Of a stretch of DNA of 51,530 bases, positions 43,595 to 51,530 are shown piece after piece (the first letter of the stretch is position 1; each line of letters starts with the position of its first letter). Source of the DNA: F2B08 sp046260445 (GTDB taxonomy: Bacteria; Actinomycetota; Actinomycetes; Actinomycetales; Dermatophilaceae); contig JBHEPF010000069.1 of assembly GCA_046260445.1 (NCBI GenBank), positions 1-51,530 on the forward strand, read 5' to 3'. Both the position numbers and the translations under genes were made by a program. The notes beneath the pieces are model-generated. The model saw only the letters and a program-made list of their open reading frames with translations. It had not been told where the DNA came from and searched no databases.

Positions 43595-43841
43595 CCACAA
43601 GGTGCTGCACTCCGCCGGAAGTCGACCATGGCGAGGGTCCGCTGCCTCGTTGGGATAGGCGGCGTCAAAGGTGACTGATTCCGCCGCGAGTTCCACTGTC
43701 TCAGAGCGGCTCTCTCGAATCTGGGGGGGGGAGCCCACGCATGTCAGGTGCGCCACCCTGGCTGCGGGGAGGAACCTGGGAGTACTAGCGTCTGTAGTGC
43801 GACCGGATGCGGCGCACAGCCCGTTAAGAGGGTGATACCCG

Positions 43842-45275
43842 ATGACCACGACTCGAACCGAGCATGACCTCCTGGGTGCGATGGAGGTGCCGGCCGATGC
43901 CTACTACGGCATCCACACCCTCAGGGCGGTGCAGAACTTCGCCATCAGCGGCAGAACGGTGAGCGAGGCCCCGGAGATGGTTCGGGGCATGGTGATGGTG
44001 AAGAAGGCGGCGGCGTTGGCGAACAAGTCGCTGGGTGCTCTGCCTGCCGATATCGCGGATGCCATTGTGTGGGCCTGCGACGAGGTGCTGGACCACGGGC
44101 GCTGCCTGGATCAGTTCCCCGTTGACGTCTTCCAAGGCGGCGCGGGCACGTCGGTCAACATGAACACCAACGAAGTGATCGCCAACCTGGCTCTTGAGCA
44201 CCTCGGGGAGGCGCGCGGCGCATACGACGTGCTCAACCCCAACGACCACGTCAACCGCAGCCAGTCCACCAACGACGCCTACCCGTGCGGCTTCCGCCTG
44301 GCCCTCGACGAGATGCTCGGCCATCTGCGGCAGTCGCTGACCGCTCTTCAGGACAGCTTCGCAGCGAAGGGGCAGGATTTCGCTGATGTCCTCAAGATGG
44401 GCCGCACCCAGCTGCAAGATGCAGTCCCGATGACGCTGGGGCAGGAGTTCACCGCCTTCGGCGTGACGCTCGGCGAGGAGCACCGCCACCTGGAGAACGC
44501 CCGTGGCCTGCTGCTCGAGCTCAACCTCGGCGCGACCGCCATCGGGACGGGACTCAACACACCACCCGGGTATGCACCGCTCGCCGTCTCCATGCTGGCT
44601 CAGGTCTCCGGACGGCCGTGCGTGCCGGCTCCGAACCTCATCGAGGCCACCAGCGACACCGGCGCCTACGTCATGGCGCACGCCACACTCAAACGGCTGT
44701 CCATCAAGTTGTCCAAGATCTGCAACGACCTGCGGCTGCTGTCCTCAGGTCCGCGGGCGGGTCTTAACGAGATCAACCTGCCCGAGATGCAGGCCGGCTC
44801 CTCGATCATGCCGGCCAAGGTCAACCCGGTCATCCCCGAGGTGGTCAACCAAGTCTGCTTCAAGGTCATGGGCAACGACGTCTGCGTGGGTCTGGCCGCC
44901 GAGGCCGGCCAGCTCCAGCTCAACGTCATGGAGCCGGTCATCGCCCAGTCGCTCTTCGAGTCGCTCACCCTGCTGCGCAGGGCGATCGACACCCTGCGCG
45001 AGAAGTGCATCGACGGCATCACCGCCAACCGGGAGGTCTGCCTGGGCTACGTCACCAACTCGATCGGCCTGGTGACCTACCTCAACGACATCATCGGCCA
45101 CGACGTGGGTGACTCGATCGGCAAGGAGGCTGCCCGGACCGGCCGGGGCGTACGCGAGATCGTCCTGGAGCGAAAACTGATGACCGAGAACGCCCTCGAC
45201 TCCATCCTGTCGGTGCAGAACCTCATGGCCCCGCTGGCCGTCAGCCAGCTCGATGACCCGCAGGCCGCCCGATGA
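43842..45275 (+). CDS. aspA: aspartate ammonia-lyase
   Basis: The 477-residue enzyme of the aspartase/fumarase superfamily turns aspartate into fumarate and ammonia. Signatures are AYYGIHTLRAVQNF, the VFQGGAGTSVNMNTNEVIAN block, HVNRSQSTNDAYPCGF, KMGRTQLQDAVPMTLGQE and the SS-loop GSSIMPAKVNPVIPE. It is not a fumarase C: the AspA-type N-terminus and LEIA-like context favour aspartase. AAGAGGG is upstream. It is coupled to dcuA by a 4-bp overlap. Confidence 0.93.
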   Translation: MTTTRTEHDLLGAMEVPADAYYGIHTLRAVQNFAISGRTVSEAPEMVRGMVMVKKAAALANKSLGALPADIADAIVWACDEVLDHGRCLDQFPVDVFQGGAGTSVNMNTNEVIANLALEHLGEARGAYDVLNPNDHVNRSQSTNDAYPCGFRLALDEMLGHLRQSLTALQDSFAAKGQDFADVLKMGRTQLQDAVPMTLGQEFTAFGVTLGEEHRHLENARGLLLELNLGATAIGTGLNTPPGYAPLAVSMLAQVSGRPCVPAPNLIEATSDTGAYVMAHATLKRLSIKLSKICNDLRLLSSGPRAGLNEINLPEMQAGSSIMPAKVNPVIPEVVNQVCFKVMGNDVCVGLAAEAGQLQLNVMEPVIAQSLFESLTLLRRAIDTLREKCIDGITANREVCLGYVTNSIGLVTYLNDIIGHDVGDSIGKEAARTGRGVREIVLERKLMTENALDSILSVQNLMAPLAVSQLDDPQAAR

Positions 45276-46585
45276 TCTGGGTCCAGTTCGCGGTCGTTCT
45301 CGGTGCCATCTTCCTCGGTGCCAGGTTGGGCGGCATCGCCATCGGCTTCGCCGGTGGTCTCGGTGTCCTGGTCTTGGCGATCCTCGGTGTCACCCCAGGA
45401 GACATGCCCCTGGACGTCATCTCGATCATCATGTCCGTCATCTGTGCGATCGCCGCCATGCAGGTCGCGGGCGGTATGGACTACCTCGTCTCGCTCGCCG
45501 AGCGGGTCCTGCGGCGCAACCCGCAACACCTGACGTTCCTGGCGCCGATCATCACCTATCTGATGACCTTCATGGCCGGGACCGGACACACCGCGTTCTC
45601 CACGATGCCCGTCATCACCGAGGTCGCCAAGGAGAACAACATACGGCCCAGCCGGCCACTGTCGGTGGCGGTCGTGGCCTCCCAGATCGCGATCACGGCC
45701 AGCCCGATCTCGGCAGCGGTGGTGTTCTTCTCCTCAATCCTGGAGCCGGAAGGGGTCGGCTATCTCGAGCTGCTGGCCATCGCCATCCCATCGACCTTCA
45801 TCGCGTGCATGCTCACCGCCTTCATCATGACGATGATCGACAAGGCAAACCCTCGCAGCGCCCTCGAGTTCGACCCCGTGTACCAGGAGCGGCTCGCAAG
45901 AGGAGTGGTCACGCTGCGCGGCCAGCAGGCGGTCGAGCTCAAGCCCGGCGCCAAGCGCTCAGTAGGGATCTTCCTCCTCGGACTCTTCGCAGTCATGGCC
46001 TATGCCACCGCCATCAGCGACAAGGTCGGACTCATCACCGAGCCGGTCATGGGGAGAGACCAGGCCATCATCGCCTTCATGCTGACAATCGCCACCGTCA
46101 TCGTCATCGCCAGCAAGGTCCCGCCCAGCGACATCCTCAACGCCTCCACCTTCAAGTCCGGCATGAGCGCCAGCATCTGTGTCCTCGGTGTCGCCTGGCT
46201 CGGCACAACCTTCGTGTCAGCTCACCGCGAGAGCATCGAAGGATTCGCCGGGGACCTCCTGCGTGGGCAGCCCTGGCTGCTGGCCGTCGTGCTCTTCTTC
46301 GCCGCCGCGCTGCTGTACTCACAGGCAGCGACGACCAAGGCACTCATGCCAACGGCGATCGCGTTGGGCATCGCACCCGCCGCCGCCGTGGCAGCCTTCC
46401 CTGCCGTCTCGGCACTGTTCGTCCTGCCGACCTACCCGACCCTCCTAGCTGCCGTGCAAATGGACGACACAGGCAGCACCCGGATCGGCAAGGCAGTGTT
46501 CAACCACCCCTTCCTCCTCCCGGGCGTCCTCGCGATCACGTTCGCGGTCTCCCTAGGCTTCGTCTTCAGCGCCCTGATCATCTGA
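45272..46585 (+). CDS. dcuA: anaerobic C4-dicarboxylate transporter, DcuA/DcuB family
   Basis: The 437-residue inner-membrane protein has 10-12 hydrophobic helices. It begins MIWVQFAVVLGAIFLGARLGG and contains TFMAGTGHTAFSTMPVI, VASQIAITASPISAAVVFF and LPTYPTLLAAVQMDDTG. Dcu carriers exchange aspartate, fumarate and succinate. With aspA it forms a complete unit: import aspartate, release fumarate, export succinate. That points to fumarate respiration or nitrogen assimilation from aspartate. DcuA versus DcuB cannot be settled here. Confidence 0.92.
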   Translation: MIWVQFAVVLGAIFLGARLGGIAIGFAGGLGVLVLAILGVTPGDMPLDVISIIMSVICAIAAMQVAGGMDYLVSLAERVLRRNPQHLTFLAPIITYLMTFMAGTGHTAFSTMPVITEVAKENNIRPSRPLSVAVVASQIAITASPISAAVVFFSSILEPEGVGYLELLAIAIPSTFIACMLTAFIMTMIDKANPRSALEFDPVYQERLARGVVTLRGQQAVELKPGAKRSVGIFLLGLFAVMAYATAISDKVGLITEPVMGRDQAIIAFMLTIATVIVIASKVPPSDILNASTFKSGMSASICVLGVAWLGTTFVSAHRESIEGFAGDLLRGQPWLLAVVLFFAAALLYSQAATTKALMPTAIALGIAPAAAVAAFPAVSALFVLPTYPTLLAAVQMDDTGSTRIGKAVFNHPFLLPGVLAITFAVSLGFVFSALII

Positions 46586-46638
46586 ATATCCCCAGGCGCA
46601 ACGCCCTGAACGCAGTTGCATCGGTCGCACCGCAGCCG

Positions 46639-46666
46639 ACCGCGCCAGCCACGTAGCCGGCGCGGT
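46639..46666 (+). terminator. hairpin after dcuA
   Basis: ACCGCGCC pairs perfectly with GGCGCGGT across a 12-nt loop, 54 bp after the dcuA stop. There is no T-run. It is a plausible terminator for the aspA-dcuA operon. Confidence 0.5.
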
Positions 46667-46765
46667 GCGCTACCGCCATGCCACCCAGGACGGCGCAAAG
46701 ACATACGCGGAACGCGCGCTTGAGCGACGCGACCAGGTGCGTCCTTTAGCCGCAATTCGACCGAG

Positions 46766-47098
46766 CTATTCGGCGGATACGTCGGCCTTCTTGCCTGGGA
46801 GGCCACGCGGAGTGCTGATGCTGGCGCGCGGCAGCCATGTGGATGCGCTTGCGGCGGCAAAGACCACCAGGCAAATTACCGCGCTGAGCATCCATTGCTG
46901 GTAATTGACCACGGCCTCTACGGTTGCACCACTCACGACGCCTTGTCCGGACTGGACATCCAATCGCGCAAAGGATGCCCACGTGCCGTACCAGTTCAGC
47001 GCAGCCACCGATGACCCCGCTGCGATCAGGAGCGCGAGAACGGCGATCCACTGCCCGGGCCGGGTGAGTGTCTGCATGAGTGCACCGTAGTCCACCAC
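46766..47098 (-). CDS. hypothetical two-helix membrane protein
   Basis: The frame gives 110 residues from GTG 47098, or 103 from ATG 47077. The first helix is WIAVLALLIAAGSSVAALNW and the second is WMLSAVICLVVFAAASAS, with a short basic tail. No family is recognised. It lies alone between aspA-dcuA and gene debris. A clear ribosome-binding site is not evident for either start. Confidence 0.5.
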   Translation of the reverse strand: MVDYGALMQTLTRPGQWIAVLALLIAAGSSVAALNWYGTWASFARLDVQSGQGVVSGATVEAVVNYQQWMLSAVICLVVFAAASASTWLPRASISTPRGLPGKKADVSAE

Positions 47099-47341
47099 CG
47101 CCGCGGTGCAACAGAGAAGGCGCTCCGACTCGCGCGTGCCCGAGATGGAAATGGGCCCCTCGAACCAACGATGACCTGAAGGCCGTCAAGGCACTGCGTC
47201 TCTTCGCCGGATGTTGACCGAAGGATCCCACCAGTAACTCCCGTCGAAGCGGATGGGCGGACGAGGCCGGGCTCATCTCTGCAGGGACCTGCTGGACTAG
47301 TCCCCTCCTTTTCGATCCTGTCGGGCGCTACGGTCAAGGAT

Positions 47342-47425
47342 GTTCACCGCGATTCACACCTCGTCTACTCCGATGACGCGACCGCGACCCGCGCGTTCTT
47401 CAAGGACGTACTGCAGTGGCCACCT
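47342..47425 (+). pseudogene. VOC-family N-terminal fragment
   Basis: The frame reads VHRDSHLVYSDDATATRAFF then KDVLQW, the first strand and helix of a glyoxalase/VOC protein. The likeness stops by about 47425. The rest of the domain is missing. No start codon with a site upstream is convincing. It is a remnant. Confidence 0.55.
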
Positions 47426-47487
47426 GTTCCGGTGCCGGTCCCAGCGTCGCCCTGGAAGGCGGCGTGCTTCTGATCCTCGGACGCGTC

Positions 47488-47625
47488 CGGGTCACCAAGG
47501 ACAACCCCTTCCCGGCCGTCCACGGGCGGGTCTGCTACCACCCCTGCGAGACGGTCTGCAACCGTGCCGAGCTCGACGGGGCGGTCTCCATCCATGCCGT
47601 CGAGCGGTTCCTCGGCGGGAACTAA
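47488..47625 (+). pseudogene. GltD-like oxidoreductase fragment
   Basis: The frame reads VTKDNPFPAVHGRVCYHPCE, then TVCNRAELDGAVSIHAVERF, ending in a stop. This is the N-terminal cysteine-rich ferredoxin-like segment found in glutamate synthase small-subunit and related flavoproteins. The FAD/NAD domains are absent. It sits in a different frame right after the VOC remnant. Confidence 0.7.
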
Positions 47626-48167
47626 AATTCTTGGAGACGCCGTCCCGCAGGAGGGGGGCTGGTTCTCGTCAGCCTCTGGGACCCGTCGGAAAGCTAATCC
47701 AGGACACACGGCAAACCCAGCCGGGCGCACGGAGCGACAACGTCATGCTCGTGACGCCGGCTACGCGCCGCAACAAACACACAAGATGCAACCCCGCGCC
47801 CGTTACGGCCATGCGACGAGCGCGGACCTCAGAGGGTCGTCAAGTAGCCGGGTGTCGCACCTGTTGGGGGGCGCAGCGCCCACATGGGGCTACTGCGGGT
47901 GCGGCCGCCTTTCCGCACTTGATGCCGAGATCCGGATGTGCGCAGGACTGCGCTGTCCGGCGCAGACTCAACCGTGTGAGGACGAGGCGAGCCGCGCGTC
48001 GTTGGCTATAGCCGCCGCCGCGCAGACGGGCGCGAGCCCGGGTCCTCGGGCATCCGGACGACGTGATTGAACTGTGCGTCTATGTGGTCGTGAACCTCGC
48101 TGTTGATGCGTGGTGTGAGGCATTCATCCGATGCGCGGATTGCTGCGGACTGATCGGGTCAGCCCTG
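47626..48167. other. gene-poor stretch
   Basis: No gene, RNA or convincing repeat is recognised. Short frames lack family likeness. It separates the GltD remnant from the IS-split oxidoreductase and may be decayed DNA or the junction of several insertions. Confidence 0.5.
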
Positions 48168-49415
48168 TCAGGTTGAGGAGGGGGTGACGGCTGCTGGTGC
48201 GGATCGGCCGAGCACGGCGGTGGCGGCGTCGATCCCGCTGGCCATGGTGCCGGTGATGCCGTGAGCGCTTCGGGTGCTGGCGCCGGCTAGGAAGAGCCCG
48301 GACAGATGGGTTTTGGGTCCTGGACGGCGCCAAGCCATCTGGTCGGGGGTGGCGGAGATGCCGTAGGAGGTGCCGTCGGTGACGCCGGTGTAGCGGCTGT
48401 CGGTGTGAGGCGTCGCCAGGTCGGCGTAGACGACGGCGTCGCTGAGCCCGGGAATGCCCCGGTCTGCCGTGCGTAGCAGCGTCTGCAGCAGGGTCTGCTT
48501 CGCAGACTGGTAGCGGGTGCCTTTGGTCTCGCCCAGCTCCAGTCCCCAGGCTCGCGGCTGGGGTGGCCCCACACACATCAACTGCAGGTTGGTCTGCCCG
48601 GGAGGGCACAGACGGGGGTTGTCGGGGTCCTTCAGGCTCGCGCAGGTGAGCCAGGTCGCAGGCCGATCCGGACGCACGCCACGGCGCACCGAGTCGTAGG
48701 ACCGCTGAGGGTCACCCCCCGGGGGCATCACCAGGTTGCTCGCCGCCAGCCCCTCGGCCGCGAGGTCCCGCTGGAGCACCACGTAGCCGACGGCCAGCGG
48801 CAGCGCCATCTCGTATCCGCGAACCCGACGTCGTAGCGGCACCGGAACCACGGCCGAGTCAAGCAGCTCGAGGAAGGTGCGCTTGACGTCACCGGCGGCG
48901 ATGACCACGGGCGCCGAGACCTTGACCACACCCCCGGCGCCGTCCTTGGCGCGAACGCCCGTGACCCGGCCACCAGAGACCAGGATCTGGTCGACCTCGT
49001 GCTGCAGAAGCAGCTGACCGCCACTGCGTTCCACGACTCCGGCCAGCGCCTGCGAGATCACTGCGCCGCCACCACGGGGGTACCACCCCCCATTGACGTA
49101 GTGCAGGGAAACCAAGGCGTGCATAACCAGAGACGCCTCGTCGGGCGGCACGGCATACACACCGCTCACCCAGTTCAGCAGGGTGCGCGCCCGCTCTGAA
49201 AGCCCCAAGGCGTCGTAGAAGCCGCCGACGGTGCTGCCGGCATGCCGCACCAGCACACCCGTCCTGCGAAGCGAGCCAGGCAAGCCGGACAGGGACGGTC
49301 GGCTCCGCATCTCGGCCACCTGCTGGTCGATGGCGTCGATCGTGGAAAGGTAGCGGTCCACCGCTTCGCGCTCCTTGGGAAGCGCCTGGTGTAGCGAGTC
49401 GCGGAAGGCCTCTAG
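48168..49415 (-). pseudogene. FAD oxidoreductase (phytoene desaturase-like), 3' part
   Basis: This is the C-terminal ~415 residues, beginning right at the CTAG duplication (LEAFRDSLHQALPKEREAVD). It includes HYVNGGWYPRGGGAVISQAL, a long substrate region, and the FAD-binding C-terminus GLFLAGASTRSAHGITGTM. The layout fits phytoene desaturase/carotenoid or retinol saturase-like flavoproteins. It has been separated from its N-terminus by the IS element. Confidence 0.85.
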
Positions 49416-49427
49416 GGATGCGCTGAT
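49416..49427 (+). repeat. left terminal inverted repeat of the IS
   Basis: GGATGCGCTGAT, identical in reverse complement to 50581-50592. The likeness ends at base 13. Confidence 0.9.
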
Positions 49428-49486
49428 CTTTTCGGTTGGTCGGGGTGGCGTGTGGCCGTGTGGGGTGGGTCGCGAAACGATGGGGT

Positions 49487-50464
49487 GTGGACAGCGATCA
49501 GCCCAGTTTCACTGATATCGAGTACGGCAACCGGCGGCGGGTCTCGCGCCGGGAGCGGTTCTTGGAGACGATGAACGCCACGATCCCGTGGGCGGCCTGG
49601 GTGGGGGTGATCGAGCCGCATTACTACGCCGACAGGCCGGGCAAGAGAGGCCGTAAGCCCAAGCCGATCGAGACGATGCTGCGGATGTACCTGCTGCAGG
49701 TGTGGTTCTCACTCTCGGATGAGGGTGTGGAGGAGGCGATCTACGACTCCTACGCGATGCGGCGGTTCATGGGCTTGGACTTCGCTGTGGAGCAGGTCCC
49801 GGATGCGAGCACGCTGCTGCACTTTCGTCACCTGCTGGAGCGCCACCAGCTCGGAGAGCATTTGCTGGCGGCCCAGAACGAGATCTTCGAGGAGGGCTGG
49901 ATCATGCGTGGGGGCTCGATCGCGGATGCCACGATCATCGCCGCGCCGTCCTCGACGAAGAACGCCACCGGTCAGCGGGATCCGCAGATGCACCAGACCA
50001 AGAAGGCAAACCAGTGGTACTTCGGGATGAAGGCCCACATCGGGGTCGATGCCGGCACCGGGTATGTCCACTCGCTGACCTGCACCCCGGCCAACGTGCA
50101 CGACCTAGACCAGGTGGCCAACCTGGTGCGCGCCGATGACGAGGTGGTCTATGTCGATGCGGGCTACCAGGGTGCCCACAACCGTGCGGAGATCATTGGC
50201 GAGGAGCACTTGCGCCAGGTGCAGTGGCGGGTCGCTGCCCGCAAGGGAGTGCTGCGAACGATGACTGGCCATGACCGTGCCGTGGAGTCACGCAAGGCGT
50301 CGGTACGGGCCAAGGTCGAGCACCCGTTCCTGATCGTCAAACGCGACTTCGGCTACACCAAGACCCGCTACCGCGGCATCGCCAAGAACCTCAACCACGT
50401 GCACTTCCTGTTCGCCTCAGCGAACTGGCTGATGCGGGCACGCGCCGTCGCCCTGATGGGGTGA
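49487..50464 (+). CDS. IS5-family DDE transposase
   Basis: From GTG 49487 the protein has 325 residues. It has an N-terminal HTH-like region, PKPIETMLRMYLLQVWFSLS and the VPDASTLLHFRHLLERHQLG block, then the DDE residues. These are Asp in GGSIADATIIAAPSS, Asp in VVYVDAGYQGAHNRAE and Glu in RAKVEHPFLIVKRDFGY. The Y-(2)-R-(3)-E-(6)-K spacing around the last is typical of IS4/IS5 relatives. An in-frame start at 49436 lies inside the terminal region and is less likely. Confidence 0.93.
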   Translation: MDSDQPSFTDIEYGNRRRVSRRERFLETMNATIPWAAWVGVIEPHYYADRPGKRGRKPKPIETMLRMYLLQVWFSLSDEGVEEAIYDSYAMRRFMGLDFAVEQVPDASTLLHFRHLLERHQLGEHLLAAQNEIFEEGWIMRGGSIADATIIAAPSSTKNATGQRDPQMHQTKKANQWYFGMKAHIGVDAGTGYVHSLTCTPANVHDLDQVANLVRADDEVVYVDAGYQGAHNRAEIIGEEHLRQVQWRVAARKGVLRTMTGHDRAVESRKASVRAKVEHPFLIVKRDFGYTKTRYRGIAKNLNHVHFLFASANWLMRARAVALMG

Positions 50465-50580
50465 CGGCCAGGCGTCAGCCCCTCACCAACGACCCCAAAC
50501 GGGCTCAGACGCCTGATCGAGAGCCCTTCGGCGTCCCCCAAGCGACGATCCCGCCCTCACCCTCCCCGGATGGCCCTTAC

Positions 50581-50592
50581 ATCAGCGCATCC
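50581..50592 (-). repeat. right terminal inverted repeat of the IS
   Basis: ATCAGCGCATCC, the reverse complement of the left end. It is followed by CTAG at 50593-50596. Confidence 0.9.
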
Positions 50593-50911
50593 CTAGGCCA
50601 CGGGGCACCGTCACCCGGTCACCGTCCGGCAGCACCACGACGTCCGCTGGGTCGATCGGCAGGTAGTCCACCTGCACGCCCAGCGGCGCCAGCATGGCGC
50701 GAGTCGCCGGTGACCCGTGACGAGTGCTGCCCAGGTAATGCAGCCCCATATCGAACTCGTAACCCTCTCGGACGAACACACCGGCATGCCCGCCGGGTGC
50801 CCACCCGCGGTCCAGGACCGCGACTCGGCGACCCGCAGCCGCCAGATAAGCCGCCGCGGTCAGCCCGCCGGTCCCTGCACCAACAACCACCACATCGACG
50901 TCGCACCCCAT
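50593..50911 (-). pseudogene. FAD oxidoreductase (phytoene desaturase-like), 5' part
   Basis: From ATG 50911 (GGGAAGGG upstream) the N-terminus has the dinucleotide fold DVVVVGAGTGGLTAAAYLAA, VAVLDRGWAPGGHAGVF and the FDMGLHYLGS block, running to VTVPRG where the IS begins. Joined through one CTAG to the part at 49411 it reads VPRGLEAFRDSLHQ with no frame change, for a 520-residue protein of normal length. The gene is thus intact apart from the insertion. Confidence 0.87.
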
Positions 50912-51356
50912 GACCTGGCCCTTCCCGTCCGCTTCAGTACAGCACCGCTGGGGAAGGCGTGCCACCCCCTCATCTCACCGCGAGCCGTGAAGTGCTTCAC
51001 CCCCGAGCCGGAGGCTGAGCCGCGTTCAGCGTCGCAAGAGGTCTTGGGCGGCTGCACCGCATTCGCACATCCAACCAAGCCCAAAAAGATGCGTCCTATC
51101 GTCGGCTGTTGGGAGCGGCTCAGCGCCCAGATGGGGCTGGCGTCACAGCACTTCGGGGTGGCCGTTAGCGCTTGGTCCCTCGCGGGCCTGCCTGGGCCCT
51201 GACGTAGGCGATGGGAGCCCCGCTGAAAGATGGGTTTTGCTGGGACGGTCCGGGTTGCCTGTCGGAGATGGGCAGCCGCGTGGGCGTGGGCATCGGCAAC
51301 GGTGGCTGCCATGACGCGATCATGCAGAGGGCCTTGCCTGCGTGGCTCGGCGCGGT
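50912..51356. other. gene-poor stretch upstream of the split oxidoreductase
   Basis: No recognised gene. The part next to 50911 must hold the promoter of the oxidoreductase. A 150-residue minus-strand frame here has no family likeness and probably is not a gene. Confidence 0.45.
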
Positions 51357-51530
51357 TTATGGCTTTGGGACCGTTCGGGTCTGAACGAACTGTTCGGCGA
51401 GTTGGCGGAGTTTGAGGTTCTTGTCCTGCGAGATCTTGCTGAGGAGCCCGAAGGCGCGATCCGATGTCAGGCCGAAGCGTTCCATCAGGATGCCGGTGGC
51501 TTGACCGATCACCGTCCTGCCGCCCAAGGC
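51357..51530 (-). CDS. ANTAR-domain regulator, 5' end outside the window
   Basis: The last 57 codons form the C-terminal half of an ANTAR RNA-binding domain: TVIGQATGILMERFGLTSDR, AFGLLSKISQDKNLKLRQLA and the AEQFVQ end. ANTAR proteins act in antitermination, often with GAF or receiver domains in front. The N-terminal sensor lies beyond the right edge, so its signal is unknown. Confidence 0.85.
   Translation of the reverse strand, partial: ALGGRTVIGQATGILMERFGLTSDRAFGLLSKISQDKNLKLRQLAEQFVQTRTVPKP

Larger units (their letters stand above)
49416..50592 (+). mobile_element. complete IS5-family insertion sequence
   Basis: The element is 1177 bp. Its ends are 12-bp perfect inverted repeats, GGATGCGCTGAT on the left and ATCAGCGCATCC on the right. 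CTAG is duplicated outside both ends (49412-49415 and 50593-50596), fitting the YTAR target of the IS5 group. A single transposase gene fills most of it. Both ends and the gene are intact, so it may still be mobile. Confidence 0.93.

Noticed and set aside
45253..46656. 467-residue plus-strand frame overlapping dcuA
   Set aside because: It is the +1 frame of dcuA with His/Arg-rich low-complexity sequence; the dcuA frame has transporter helices.
50860..51312. 150-residue minus-strand frame upstream of the FAD oxidoreductase
   Set aside because: It overlaps the oxidoreductase start in another frame and has no recognisable domain.

Overview
The window is high-GC actinobacterial chromosome. It encodes phosphatidylinositol mannoside enzymes, an actinobacterial-style ruvCAB-yajC-secDF-apt-rel block, a FadA2/FabG4/HtdX-like trio, and many GTG starts with 4-bp ATGA/GTGA gene overlaps. 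A member of Micrococcales, perhaps Intrasporangiaceae, is my best guess; no rRNA is present to settle it.

Positions 1-20000 are conserved core. A DUF349 protein (5' end outside the window) is followed, on the minus strand, by a long housekeeping run. Read in transcription order from the right it is thrS, then pgsA-patA-pimA-lemA-like (PIM lipid synthesis), pdxS-pdxT (pyridoxal phosphate), a YebC-family gene, ruvC-ruvA-ruvB behind a near-consensus LexA box, yajC-secD-secF, apt and rel. This is close to the order in Mycobacterium tuberculosis. The HIT gene between thrS and pgsA is an exception: it points the other way. Next to it lies a frameshifted AbiEi/DUF559-type gene between two copies of a 36-bp palindrome.

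Positions 20000-39600 carry metabolic and stress genes: DinB-like protein, phosphotransferase, PCD-VOC fusion, S9 peptidase plus amidase, the fadA2-fabG4-htdX operon facing a TetR gene across a perfect palindrome, a macro-domain protein, the riboflavin operon ribD-ribE-ribBA-ribH under an FMN riboswitch, a flavodoxin-like protein, a SOUL protein, an NmrA-like protein, a DUF2892 protein with a CsoR/CstR-like operator, a decayed BNR-repeat gene, a metallophosphoesterase and a cyclic-nucleotide-binding protein.

From about 39654 the character changes to an accessory region. It opens with a 25-bp piece resembling a tRNA/tmRNA 3' end (candidate attachment site), beside a broken tyrosine integrase. 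Then come a Doc-type toxin-antitoxin pair, a ruined GNAT gene, a ParDE pair, a small membrane protein, an intact aspA-dcuA operon (aspartate to fumarate plus C4-dicarboxylate exchange), and gene fragments (VOC, GltD-like). An FAD oxidoreductase gene is split by a complete IS5-family element with 12-bp inverted ends and CTAG duplications; removing the element and one CTAG restores the reading frame exactly. The window ends inside an ANTAR-domain gene. I see no CRISPR array, no complete tRNA and no rRNA. I found no clear multi-gene novel system; the most unusual items are the palindrome-bounded AbiEi/DUF559 cassette, the island boundary and the IS-split gene.
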